Below are positions 40,744 to 49,398 of a stretch of 55,907 nt of DNA, one piece after another. Position 1 is the stretch's first letter, and each line of letters begins with the position of its first letter. The notes under the pieces were generated by a model. That model was not told where the DNA came from and searched no databases. It saw nothing but the letters and a program-made list of their open reading frames with translations. The position numbers and the translations under genes were made by a program. This DNA is from CAZQYB01 sp964582985 (GTDB taxonomy: Bacteria > Planctomycetota > Phycisphaerae > Sedimentisphaerales > Anaerobacaceae): assembly GCA_964582985.1 (NCBI GenBank), contig CAZOUM010000010.1, forward strand, positions 1 through 55,907, read 5' to 3'.

Positions 40744-41097
40744 TTAAATTTTATTAATAAGACTTACTATCATTCGACTTTCGTGATTTAGGTCTTCTGA
40801 TAGTTCTTCCAATTTCTTTTTTGTGATATGATTTCTTTTATTGGCGATTATCAGTTGTGTTTCCAATTCTGCGCAAGAGCCTAAAGAGATATACAAGAAT
40901 TGCTTGTATTCTCTACTGTGATGCCTCGCAAAACCCTCGGCAATGTTAGAAGGTATAGATATAGAGGCTCTTCTCATTTGAGAAATTAAACAATATAATT
41001 CCGTTTTAGGAAAGCCTTCGGTAACTGAGTATATCTTATCAGCTATCTCAATTCCCTTCTGCCAAATTTGCAAATCCTTATAATCTTTTATTTTCAT
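40744..41097 (-). CDS. four-helix-bundle protein (S23 type), second copy
   Basis: A 117-residue paralogue of the protein at 20849-21211. KDYKDLQIWQKGIEIADKIY, FPKTELYCLISQMRRASISIPSNIAEGFAR and YISLGSCAELETQLIIA match the family. It sits within the hyp operon between hypF and hypC, where it has no obvious connection to hydrogenase maturation. Its AT-rich DNA and position between inverted heptad arrays point to acquisition as cargo. Confidence 0.88.
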   Translation of the reverse strand: MKIKDYKDLQIWQKGIEIADKIYSVTEGFPKTELYCLISQMRRASISIPSNIAEGFARHHSREYKQFLYISLGSCAELETQLIIANKRNHITKKKLEELSEDLNHESRMIVSLINKI

Positions 41098-41385
41098 CTG
41101 TTTTCTAGGTTATTGTAAAATTTTCCGGTTCTACCAAAGAAAGCTTACTACCCCATAGGTCCTTTCTCATTCCGATTGCAACGCTATAAAAATTACGCTG
41201 TGAGGGGTTTTTTATAAAATTATTTGTTGTTTAGAGTACTTCATTTGATGCATAAAGTATCATGTTATTTAATTCTAATTTCAACTCATATATTAAATCT
41301 TCTTTATTGTTAATATATTGTCTTCCGTGCAAATGCAACATTTGCTTATTCTTTTCAAAGTCCAATAAGCCAAGCATAAGCATTA

Positions 41386-41529
41386 TTATGCATTTATATC
41401 GGGTCTCTTTAAATTCCTGCTTCTTAGCAATTGGCTACTCTTTCGTTCCCATAGAACATGAACATAGTGCACAATAAACCCGCCAACAAAAAAAGGGGCC
41501 AACACATTGAAAATACTCTCAAAATTCAT
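41386..41529 (-). CDS. 47-residue single-span membrane protein
   Basis: ATG 41529 follows GGGGAG at 6-base spacing. The peptide has one predicted membrane helix (about 7-27, VLAPFFVGGFIVHYVHVLW) and a basic, arginine-rich C-terminus (RKSSQLLRSRNLKRP). Composition and start signal support a real small protein. It lies with the four-helix-bundle gene inside the heptad-bounded insert between hypF and hypC. Function unknown. Confidence 0.5.
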   Translation of the reverse strand: MNFESIFNVLAPFFVGGFIVHYVHVLWERKSSQLLRSRNLKRPDINA

Positions 41530-41557
41530 TTGTAACTCCCCAAAAGAGCAGAAATCC

Positions 41558-41592
41558 CGAGTCACGAGCCCCGAGAGACGAGATACGAGGCA
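41558..41592 (+). repeat. heptad array (CGAGNNN family, five 7-mers), right arm
   Basis: Five 7-mers all begin CGAG. The array overlaps the end of hypF, whose last residues (YLVSRGS) are written in it. It faces the inverse array at 40714-40741. Confidence 0.8.
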
Positions 41593-43868
41593 GTTGCTGC
41601 CTGCCCCAGTGATATCCCGCCATCATTGGCCGGGACATCGCGGTTAAATAATACGCGAAAACCTTCTTTCTTCAATAGCCTAACCAAACGATTTGTCAGA
41701 TACCGATTACAAAATACCCCTCCGCTTAGCGCAACTGTATTCAACTTTTTGCTTTCTGCCGCTTTTTTTGCCATCTCCAATAACGCAGCAGCTATCGTAT
41801 TATGAAACTTTGCCGAGATTATCCCCACATCGACTTTGTTTTGCACATCGCTGACAAGCTGTCTTACGGTTTTACGCAGGTCAAACCGGTAGGGTTCGCC
41901 CGGCGGCGACAACAGCTCGAGTTCGTAGCGGTCCTCAACATCGGCAGCGGCAATGGCCTCAAGAGCCATCGGAAGCTGGGCTTCGAAATGATTGTAGCTG
42001 CCCAGCCCGAGCACGGCAGCAACGGCGTCAAAGACTCGACCCAGGCTCGAAGTCTCAACGGTGTTGATTTGTTTGTCAAGCTGCTCCGAAATAATTTGCT
42101 GTTTCTTGGTGTCTGGCTCAATTCGCTCGAGCAGCCATTGGAATTCTTTCAATTTGAAATTGTCCCCGTAGGTCGCCTTGAGCAGTCCCAACACCGGTCT
42201 TATTGCTTCTTTGCTTGCTTTGTCTGCGCCCGCAAGAGAATAGTAAGCCAGATGGCCAAATCGTTCAAAATCACCTAACGATGCAATCATGCACTCGCAG
42301 CCCCAAATCGTCTCATCCGTGCCGTAGCCGGTGCCGTCACACGCAAGACCAATGACCGGCCCGACAAGCCCGTGTTCAGCTAAAACAGAGGCAATGTGAG
42401 CCCAGTGGTGCTGAACCTTAATCACCTTTACATCGGGTACTGAAAGAGCGTACTGGGTGGAAAGATAACCCGGATGAAGGTCGCAGACTATCACCTTCGG
42501 CTCGACCTCAAACAGTTTTCGAATATGCTCGATGGAATTGATATAGTGATGGTAAACTTCTGCGTCTTCCAAATCCCCTATATGTTCGCTGCAGATAAGC
42601 TGATTCTGCTTCGCAAAACAAAACGTGTTTTTTAAATCACCGCCGGCAGCAAATATATCCTGGCTGCAAGTTTCCTCAACCAGAATCGGCGTCGGGACAT
42701 AGCCTCTCGCTCGCCTCAAGAGCACCGGCTCATTATCAATGAAATGCACAATCGAATCATCAACTTGTCGATAAATCTCTCTGTCGTGCATCAAAAAAGC
42801 ATCTGCAACGTTTCCAAGTCTTTCCAATGCCTGTTCATTTTCACAAATCAACGGCTCATCCGAAATGTTACCGCTGGTCATCACCAAAACTTCTATTTTC
42901 TGCTCAAACAACAGATAATGCAGCGGCGCATAACAAAGCATAAAGCCAAAAGTATTAACACCGGTCGTAACCGACGGCGCTATCGCCGAGCCTTTTTTCT
43001 TTGGCAGCAAGACAATGGGACTTTGCGGACTCTTTAGGAGCTTCTCCGCTAACTCGCTCACAATCGCGAATTCTTTTATTTTTCTTATTGAATCGGCCAT
43101 CATAGCAAAAGGCTTGTGGTCTCGCCTCTTGCGTTCGCGCAATCTCTCCACCGCTTTGTTATTAAGCGCGTCAGCAGCTAAGTGAAATCCGCCGATTCCC
43201 TTTATGGCGACAACTTTCCCATCCAGAAGTAAACGCGCTGTTTCGGCGATTGCTTTGTCGGTTCGTGTTTCTATAATTTTGCCTTTGCCGTCTGTCAGGT
43301 ATATCTTCGGCCCACACGCACTACACGCGACAGGCTGAGCGTGAAAACGCCGGTCCGTCACATCATTGTATTGCGCAGCACATTTGTCACACATCTCAAA
43401 GACCGACATCGTCGTATTAGGCCTGTCGTACGGAATGGTTTTGACTATCGAATACCTTGGCCCGCAGTTCGTGCAGTTTATAAATGGATAGCCGTACCGA
43501 AAATCCCCCTTGTCCGCCATCTCTGCTAAACAGTCCCTACAGGTGGCAATATCAGCCGTTACCTGCGACAGGGCCGTACCTTCCGAGTCACTGGCTTTGA
43601 TGACGAATTCATCTTCGCCATCAATTACTGCTACCTCAACTGCTTCACACGATTTTATCTCTGCCAAGGGCGGTTTATCATCAGATTGCAGACGGGCTAA
43701 AAATTCGGCTATTTTTTCCTCTTTGCCTTGTAATTCGACCGTTACGCCTTTCGTGTCGTTGTAGACAAATCCCGAAAGCCCCAGTTGACAAGCTATTCTG
43801 TACACGGCCGGACGAAATCCAACGCCCTGCACACGACCCGTAATGAGTATCTTCTGTCTCTTAATCAA
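41562..43868 (-). CDS. hypF: carbamoyltransferase HypF
   Basis: A 768-residue HypF that makes the thiocarbamate on HypE from carbamoyl phosphate. Domains in order: acylphosphatase (ITGRVQGVGFRPAVYR, 1-90), two zinc-finger-like repeats (CRDCLAEM, CTNCGPRYS, CDKCAAQY, CSACGPK; about 105-195), YrdC-like (KGIGGFHLAADA), and Kae1/TobZ-like (HHWAHIASVLAEHG and LSGGVFCN). It starts with TTG after a TATAAT promoter. First gene of the hyp operon; its final codons lie in a heptad array. Confidence 0.96.
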   Translation of the reverse strand: MIKRQKILITGRVQGVGFRPAVYRIACQLGLSGFVYNDTKGVTVELQGKEEKIAEFLARLQSDDKPPLAEIKSCEAVEVAVIDGEDEFVIKASDSEGTALSQVTADIATCRDCLAEMADKGDFRYGYPFINCTNCGPRYSIVKTIPYDRPNTTMSVFEMCDKCAAQYNDVTDRRFHAQPVACSACGPKIYLTDGKGKIIETRTDKAIAETARLLLDGKVVAIKGIGGFHLAADALNNKAVERLRERKRRDHKPFAMMADSIRKIKEFAIVSELAEKLLKSPQSPIVLLPKKKGSAIAPSVTTGVNTFGFMLCYAPLHYLLFEQKIEVLVMTSGNISDEPLICENEQALERLGNVADAFLMHDREIYRQVDDSIVHFIDNEPVLLRRARGYVPTPILVEETCSQDIFAAGGDLKNTFCFAKQNQLICSEHIGDLEDAEVYHHYINSIEHIRKLFEVEPKVIVCDLHPGYLSTQYALSVPDVKVIKVQHHWAHIASVLAEHGLVGPVIGLACDGTGYGTDETIWGCECMIASLGDFERFGHLAYYSLAGADKASKEAIRPVLGLLKATYGDNFKLKEFQWLLERIEPDTKKQQIISEQLDKQINTVETSSLGRVFDAVAAVLGLGSYNHFEAQLPMALEAIAAADVEDRYELELLSPPGEPYRFDLRKTVRQLVSDVQNKVDVGIISAKFHNTIAAALLEMAKKAAESKKLNTVALSGGVFCNRYLTNRLVRLLKKEGFRVLFNRDVPANDGGISLGQAATASYLVSRGS

Positions 43869-43935
43869 AGCTCTCAGTTCTTACCCCCTAATGCCATCGA
43901 TAGGGACTATTAATAGGACGAAAACCCAGAAACCT

Positions 43936-43963
43936 ATTATACTTTATTGGCTCAAAAAGACAA
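43936..43963 (-). promoter_or_regulatory. hyp operon promoter
   Basis: On the minus strand TTGTCT (43963-43958), 16-bp spacer, perfect TATAAT (43941-43936), placing the start about 60 bases before the hypF start codon. Confidence 0.65.
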
Positions 43964-44018
43964 TTGTTCGCCGCACAAGTTGGGTTCCCAGAAACGCAAC
44001 CGAAAATAAAGAATTTCT

Positions 44019-44046
44019 TTGCCAAAGTCGCTTTTTTTGCTAATAT
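44019..44046 (+). promoter_or_regulatory. tRNA-Ala promoter
   Basis: TTGCCA (44019-44024), 16-bp spacer, TAATAT (44041-44046). The start would be a few bases before the tRNA at 44058. Confidence 0.55.
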
Positions 44047-44057
44047 TGAGCTACGCT

Positions 44058-44130
<73 letters not shown>

Positions 44131-44176
44131 TTTTCCCAACCTCTTTATTTATAAGTGCTTGCCCTTCGTTATTCAT

Positions 44177-44376
44177 TTACTTAACACCCCCATTCTTGTG
44201 TGAAACTGCCCCGGGCGTCAGTCGGGCGTCAGTCTCTTTAGACTTACCGGCGCTTTCGAGCAGCTTTTGGATCACTCTTGCAGCCTTTCTTTCATGGTCT
44301 TTGTCGACTTGATTGTAGTACTCCAAAGTCGTCTCTGCGTTGCTATGTCCCATCAATTCCTTGCACCGGTGTATAT
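44177..44376 (-). pseudogene. tyrosine recombinase, C-terminal remnant
   Basis: The minus strand reads RCKELMGHSNAETTLEYYNQ and continues about 45 residues to a stop at 44177. LMGHSNAETTLEYY is the box II region of phage-type integrases with the catalytic His and Tyr. A stop codon precedes it upstream and the N-terminal domains are missing. Its position next to the tRNA 3' end is typical of integrases. Confidence 0.8.
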
Positions 44377-44530
44377 ATTCGATTCATACCTGATTAATGA
44401 GCCATTTTGAGGATGTTGATATTTTAACGGGCATGGGGTTGGTTTGCACTCCAAAAAGTCCTTGATTCTGCGCTCCACAGAACATATAATTATTGATGTC
44501 ATTCTAAAACTGCTTGCTTGATGAGGACTC

Positions 44531-44560
44531 TTGCGTACAAAGGCGTATTTCCATTATAAA
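44531..44560 (+). promoter_or_regulatory. promoter of the island lipoprotein gene
   Basis: TTGCGT (44531-44536), 18-bp spacer, TATAAA (44555-44560), about 28 bases before the ATG. Confidence 0.5.
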
Positions 44561-44587
44561 TATACGAACTAACTAATTGGTTGGAAG

Positions 44588-45388
44588 ATGGGGTATCTAA
44601 GAGATCCAGTGCGATATTATTACAGTAATACTGCTGTTAGATTTGGTTTGGTTGCTGTTTTGGCAGGTTTTGGTGTTGCCGGCTGCAAACAAAAACCAGC
44701 TACACCGGTACAACAGGTTACAGAACCATGTTCACCGGACACAAATGATATTGAAGAAACTGTTGCTGATGCAAATGAAGCAGATTCAGGATTAGTTCCT
44801 TTGGCGATCAAATTTCCAGGAGCAGTATTTACCGGGACTCCTCCAAATCTTCAGAGAAAGAATGTAGAGGATACTACAGGTAAGACACTTCCTCCTTTTT
44901 ATGTTCCTAAAGGCACGAAGAATCTTGCTTTGGGAAAGCCGGTTTACAGTAGTGATGAAGAGCCTGTAATAGGCGAGCTTGAATTAGTTACCGATGGTGA
45001 CAAAAAAGCAATGGACGGCAGTTTTGTCGAGTTGGGTCCTTCCAGGCAACATGTTACAATTGATCTTGGGCAGAAAGCGGCTATATATGCAATTGTGGTT
45101 TGGCATTATCATAAAGAAGCCAGGATTTATCGTGATGTTATAGTACAAGCAGCTGATGATCCCGATTTTATTATGAATGTAAAAACGCTTTTTAACAATG
45201 ATAAAGATAATTCTTCTGGTTTAGGAGTAGGTAAGGATAGGGAGTATGTTGACAATAATCATGGCAAGCTTATAGATGCAAAGGGGATTCCAGCTAGATA
45301 TGTTCGGCTTTATAGTAATGGTAACACATCTGATTACTTTAATAATTATACTGAAGTGGAAGTGCATGGCAGACTTACTGGTAATTAA
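44588..45388 (+). CDS. lipoprotein with discoidin (F5/8 type C)-like domain
   Basis: A 266-residue predicted lipoprotein. A hydrophobic stretch ends in VAGC (Cys33), followed by an acidic linker (about 45-75). The C-terminal 160 residues (NLALGKPVYSSDEE, ELVTDGDKKAMDG, HVTIDLGQKAAIYAIVVWHYH, PARYVRLYSNG) have the galactose-binding/discoidin fold used for carbohydrate contact. Base use is clearly more AT-rich than neighbouring genes, consistent with arrival on the island. GGAAG precedes ATG. Confidence 0.82.
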   Translation: MGYLRDPVRYYYSNTAVRFGLVAVLAGFGVAGCKQKPATPVQQVTEPCSPDTNDIEETVADANEADSGLVPLAIKFPGAVFTGTPPNLQRKNVEDTTGKTLPPFYVPKGTKNLALGKPVYSSDEEPVIGELELVTDGDKKAMDGSFVELGPSRQHVTIDLGQKAAIYAIVVWHYHKEARIYRDVIVQAADDPDFIMNVKTLFNNDKDNSSGLGVGKDREYVDNNHGKLIDAKGIPARYVRLYSNGNTSDYFNNYTEVEVHGRLTGN

Positions 45389-45824
45389 TATCATTATCCC
45401 ACTTATCACCCACTTTTTCATGAAAATATAATGAAAAAGGCTGCTGCGTCACCTTCGGCGGAGGTGTTCCCGCCAAGCACATATCGAGCGAACCGTCAAA
45501 TCATTGGTTATATACCGGTTCTGGCGTCATTCCGGCGTCACTTTCATTCATGTTCCCAGTATGGCTGCAGTATGTAGCCAGTGTGTAGCCAGCATGGAAT
45601 CTGTATTGACGCTTCAAAAACGCATATGAAGACAGGAAGGGCAAGCACTTATGAGCAGAAAACATATATGGCATGCAAGAGGTCGTGGGTTCGAATCCCA
45701 TTGGCTCCATTTCCAATCTTTGAATCTCTGACTTGCCGGCCTTGGAACGGCAAATGCCAATATTTCCTCGAAAGATATCAGCAAAAAAAGCTGACTTCTT
45801 CCCGCCGGAGTTTATTCTCACTCA

Positions 45825-46510
45825 TCACGGTACCCAGTAATCCTTCATGTGAGCCATCCAGGGGGCCTCGGTTTTCCAATCCGGCGGAGGGTCGTCACTG
45901 TGTTGCGGCCAGCCCCCTATCCAGATGGCATCCAAAAGCAAAGGTGCGTTACCCATGCCTTTGACATTCGTACTCCGCCACAACAGATGGTCAAGCCCTG
46001 CCTGGTCTCCGTAATTTAACTCCTCCGGATTATAACACCAGGCATTTATCCCATAGCTGCCGTAGTCCCCTGGGTACTGCCACCGGCTGCCGTCAAATAC
46101 CCCCCCCAGGCGAAAAATGTTTTGCCGGGTGGTTCCATCCCGCCGGGTTCCGGAACGCTCGGCTTCGACGCCATTGGACAACGCAGCAGCTTCAGGTCCT
46201 TGTAGTAAGGCCGCAAGACACATAACCACGTCACCTGCTCATCCTCGTCACCGCCTGAATTGCCTGCCATAAAATAGTTGTTGTTATCGCCCGTATACTC
46301 GGCAAAAACGAGCCCCCATTGATGCAGATTCGAAAGACAAATGACTGCCTTTGCCTGTCTCTTTGCCTTGGTCAGTGCCGGCATCAATACCGATACCAAC
46401 AGCGCAATGATGGAAATCACCACCAAAAGCTCTATTAGCGTAAACCCCGTTAGAAATCTTTTGCTTACCCCATTGGAAATCTCTATTTCTAACGGGGTTC
46501 GCGCATTGGC
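45825..46510 (-). pseudogene. pseudopilin-type protein gene, broken at both the start and middle
   Basis: GFTLIELLVVISIIALLVSVLMPAL marks a type IV prepilin-like N-terminus (about 46375-46450), close to the intact gene at 46735. Two faults are visible. The start region is replaced by a palindromic repeat and has no in-frame ATG. At 46111-46118 a run of eight G (minus strand) shifts the frame: KTFFAWGG continues as VFDGSRWQYPGDYGSYGINAW only with a ninth G. The C-terminal WKTEAPWMAHMKDY matches the paralogue. The homopolymer may be a sequencing error. Confidence 0.75.
46444..46498 (-). repeat. 55-bp compound copy of the ACCCCGTTAGAA palindrome
   Basis: Outer arms ACCCCGTTAGAAAT (46444-46457) and ATTTCTAACGGGGT (46485-46498) are perfect inverses, and a variant arm ACCCCATTGGAAAT lies inside (46467-46480). 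It ends where the pseudopilin GFTLIEL codons begin. Flanks show no target repeat. Confidence 0.75.
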
Positions 46511-46682
46511 TTACCCGCCCCTTTATTCCCTATGACGCTGCCTCTCGTAATTATGTCTTGTGACCTCGGTTAGACCAAAACATTTCCATCCGCAGGCACC
46601 GCGGGTCTTTTTGGGATGTTGTTGAACAAACAAATTGCACGCCAAATAACAGGTTCGGATTTATTCCCCGGTGCAAGCCGAT

Positions 46683-46717
46683 AAGAAAAGCCGGCCTCAA
46701 AAGACCGGCCTTTTCTT
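46683..46717 (-). terminator. terminator after the intact pseudopilin gene
   Basis: AAGAAAAG-CCGG pairs with CCGGC-CTTTTCTT with one bulged base; on the minus strand the stem ends in a T-rich tail. It lies 18 bp past the pseudopilin stop. Confidence 0.7.
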
Positions 46718-46734
46718 CTGCAATAGTCATTTAA

Positions 46735-47565
46735 CTATGGGGCGTAACTCTTCATAGGGAGCATCCAGGGCGCCTCTGTTGCCCAATCCGGTTCACCGGC
46801 CAAAGGCCTATCTTCGGGCCATCCTCGGTGCCACCAAAGCTCCCACAATTCCTTAAGGCCTATCCTTCTGACAGACCAATCCATAAAGAGGCCGTTTACA
46901 AAGTCGCCGTGCCGCTGGAGGCACGCACGCTTCATCTCGTTGTCACCAGCCTGCCAATCGTCGAACGGATGCTCCGGAGGATCATCCGAAGGAAGTGGGT
47001 CAGCATCCTTCCACTGGGCGCACATCATAATCGGCGCGTAGGATACATGTTTAGCGTACGGCGTCCTCCAGAACAACTCCCTGTCATCCTCCACCTTTCC
47101 ACTTCCTGTTTCGTCTGAACTCCAAAGATTTATTACGTAGCTGCCTTTAACTTGCCAATCGACGTCATAATCTTCCTCCCACTCCTCTTGGTCTTCTATG
47201 TCCCACCACGCCCTATATGGGTTCCGCCCTCCCTCTTCCTTAGTTTTCATGGCAGCCCGACACAACAGCATCCCCTGCAACGTCTTCGCGTCCTCGCTAT
47301 TCCAGTAGTACTCCCATATGCACACCGGCCAGTCATTCGAGGAATCCCTGTCCCCGAAAAAGTCCTTTTTCTTGCCATCCTTACTATACTCGTCCACGTA
47401 AAACTTCCAAATTAAGCCCCATTCGTGCAGATTGTGCTTGCATATAGCGGCGTATGCCGACTTCTTTGCCTTGTTCAGCGCAGGCATCAACACCGACACC
47501 AACAGCGCAATGATGGAAATCACCACCAAAAGCTCTATCAGCGTAAACCCTTTTCGTCTGCTCAT
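46735..47565 (-). CDS. prepilin-type N-terminal cleavage/methylation domain protein
   Basis: A 276-residue type II secretion/type IV pilin-like protein. MSRRKGFTLIELLVVISIIALL gives a 6-residue leader cut after Gly6, N-methyl-Phe7 and Glu at +5. The large C-terminal domain contains the H-x-DFVNGLFMDWSVRRIGL stretch (a DG-type motif common in planctomycete pseudopilins). It belongs to the group present in many copies in these genomes. The ECF sigma/membrane regulator pair lies upstream on the same strand. Confidence 0.9.
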   Translation of the reverse strand: MSRRKGFTLIELLVVISIIALLVSVLMPALNKAKKSAYAAICKHNLHEWGLIWKFYVDEYSKDGKKKDFFGDRDSSNDWPVCIWEYYWNSEDAKTLQGMLLCRAAMKTKEEGGRNPYRAWWDIEDQEEWEEDYDVDWQVKGSYVINLWSSDETGSGKVEDDRELFWRTPYAKHVSYAPIMMCAQWKDADPLPSDDPPEHPFDDWQAGDNEMKRACLQRHGDFVNGLFMDWSVRRIGLKELWELWWHRGWPEDRPLAGEPDWATEAPWMLPMKSYAP

Positions 47566-47838
47566 AACAATACTCCTTCCTTCTTAACTATATTTCCCGT
47601 TATTCTGTTTTTTTTGCTCCCGACTATATCATAAGTTCTTTAACTGCAATCTGTTGCAGGTATTTTCTATTCCGGTATCCGGAAAAAAACTCGGGTGCGG
47701 CTTATACTTCGGAACTGTGCTATTCATCGTCCTGCCAACACTATTAGTATACATTATTACCCGAATCCCTGTCAAGGCCCTTACAGCCGATTCCCGGAAC
47801 TCTCCAAGAGCTGCATATCCAATACTGCCAAGGCCAAT

Positions 47839-48372
47839 TCATTTTCTCCTTTTCTTCAGCATTCGAGCCTGCAGTCTTATCAACTCTTCGGCGCTGACCT
47901 CCCTTACGCTAAAATCACTAAAAATCACCTTGTACTTACCATCGGAAACCTTCCACTGCATCAGCACCGCGTTACTGTCCCGGGCATCAACGTTGTCGCC
48001 GTAATAAACAACCTCTTTGCCTTCCTGAACCAACTGTTCATATCTCGATTGAACTGTCAACGCATCGGTTTTGCCTCTGCCGAACAAATATCTCAGAAAG
48101 AATTTGCCCTCCTGGTATATATTACCGCCTTCAGAATCTCGGCCGCCGAAAAAACTCACCAACAAAATCATCGCAATGATTATCGCCGCTGCCGCAGCCA
48201 ATCTGTTTATTCTCAAATCAACAATAATATTGATGGTATTCATCCGGCCTCTATGGCCCCCAAGACCCTCCGGAATCTGCTGCTTGATATCCTCAGCAAG
48301 ACCCGGATGGACCGGCTCGGCCGTCCTATCCGCCAACTCATTCAACAAATTGTCCAGCTTTTCCTGTTTCAT
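47839..48372 (-). CDS. single-span membrane protein, putative anti-sigma factor
   Basis: A 177-residue protein. A cytoplasmic N-terminal region (MKQEKLDNLLNELADR..., 1-55) precedes one membrane helix (about 56-75, INRLAAAAAIIIAMILLVSFF), and the rest should be outside. It starts 22 bp after the ECF sigma gene stop, the usual place for an anti-sigma factor. No zinc-binding HxxxCxxC motif is visible, so the role rests mainly on position and layout. Confidence 0.65.
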   Translation of the reverse strand: MKQEKLDNLLNELADRTAEPVHPGLAEDIKQQIPEGLGGHRGRMNTINIIVDLRINRLAAAAAIIIAMILLVSFFGGRDSEGGNIYQEGKFFLRYLFGRGKTDALTVQSRYEQLVQEGKEVVYYGDNVDARDSNAVLMQWKVSDGKYKVIFSDFSVREVSAEELIRLQARMLKKRRK

Positions 48373-48394
48373 TTCTCTTGTCTTTAGCCGGCCT

Positions 48395-48922
48395 TCAAAT
48401 AACCTGCTCTCTCAAGGCCTTTAGCGCTCTGTTCAGCCTGCTTTTCAAAGTGCCCTTACTTACACCCGCCGCCTCGGCTGCCTCGGCAATAGTCAAATGC
48501 TGCATATAATGTAAAACAATCGCCCCTCTTAATTTTATCGGCAGCCGATGAACAGCATCTTTCAGTCGCCCAAGCTGCTCATCACGCTCTGTTATTTCAG
48601 AACCGGCTTCGCCATCGTCCGGCACATCAAAACTAATACCAACAGCCTCTTTACCCCTATGCCTGCGCCAGTATAACCTCGAAACATTGCCGGCAATACG
48701 ATAAAGCCAGCTGTTCAACACGCCAGCCTCTCTCAACTGGCTTATATGCTGCCAGGCCTGTAAAAAGCTTTCCTGCGTCAGGTCCTCACTGACCTGGCAA
48801 CTATGGCCGAGTCTTCTCATAAACAGGTATATCTGCTCATAATATCTATCAACGAGCTCGGCAGCCGCCGCACGATTTCCGGCTCTGAGCCCAGCCACAA
48901 GCGAATCTTGTCTTTTTTCCAA
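48395..48922 (-). CDS. ECF-type RNA polymerase sigma factor
   Basis: A 175-residue sigma-70-family ECF factor. Region 2 (ELVDRYYEQIYLFMRRLG, DLTQESFLQAWQHISQLRE, LNSWLYRIAGNVSRLYWRR; about 20-90) binds the -10 element and core polymerase; region 4 (LRGAIVLHYMQHLTIAEAAEAAGVSKGTLKSRLNRALKAL, about 130-168) is the -35 helix-turn-helix. It is followed by a membrane protein that probably controls it. Targets are unknown; nearby pseudopilins are candidates. Confidence 0.93.
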   Translation of the reverse strand: MEKRQDSLVAGLRAGNRAAAAELVDRYYEQIYLFMRRLGHSCQVSEDLTQESFLQAWQHISQLREAGVLNSWLYRIAGNVSRLYWRRHRGKEAVGISFDVPDDGEAGSEITERDEQLGRLKDAVHRLPIKLRGAIVLHYMQHLTIAEAAEAAGVSKGTLKSRLNRALKALREQVI

Positions 48923-49130
48923 ATGCTTCCTACTCCTGCCGGCGTCTCGCCGCTCGCCTATATGATGCGCATAATCGGCCTTCTGTTCCCTTACTTTTGC
49001 TTTTTTTCATTATTTTGGACAATCTTGCCGAACCAGCAGTATACCCTCAAAGCGGTTTTCTTGCAATATAGGCCCCTTGACTGTAAATTATGGGTGGTTT
49101 GGAGCACAGAGGGTATTTTCCTGGCCCGAT

Positions 49131-49204
49131 GCGCCCGTAGCTCAGTAGGATAGAGCATCGGTTTCCTAAACCGAAGGTCGAGTGTTCGAGTCACTCCGGG
49201 CGTA
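49131..49204 (+). tRNA. tRNA-Arg(CCT)
   Basis: Cloverleaf with acceptor GCGCCCG/CGGGCGT (G1:U72 wobble), anticodon stem TCGGT/ACCGA, loop TTCCTAA (anticodon CCT) and T-loop TTCGAGT. CCA is not encoded. The 208-bp stretch before it has no gene. Confidence 0.92.
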
Positions 49205-49316
49205 TTCTTTATATTTTCCCCTGCCGGAGGTGCCGCCGAAATATAATCCAGCAGTTCCACAGCCTCTCGAGCATCCGTTCTATTAACCCAGCCAACTTAT
49301 TACGAACAAGCAAAAA

Positions 49317-49342
49317 AGAGGCAAGTCAGAAGACTTGCCTCT
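49317..49342 (-). terminator. terminator after the dockerin chimera
   Basis: AGAGGCAAGTC and GACTTGCCTCT form a perfect 11-bp stem with a 4-base loop; on the minus strand it is followed by TTTTTT. Confidence 0.85.
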
Positions 49343-49398
49343 TTCTACTCCAATTTTTTCAAAATACTACTCGCTCAACGCTGCGAGCGTTAAAAAAC

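Noticed and set aside
41230..41383. Possible second small frame after the 47-residue membrane protein
   Set aside because: The frame ends after about 39 codons, has no ribosome-binding site and looks AT-driven.
45501..45821. Minus-strand frame containing GFEPTTSC
   Set aside because: This is the usual false translation of a tRNA 3' half (attR copy), not a protein; only its last residues recall an integrase tail.
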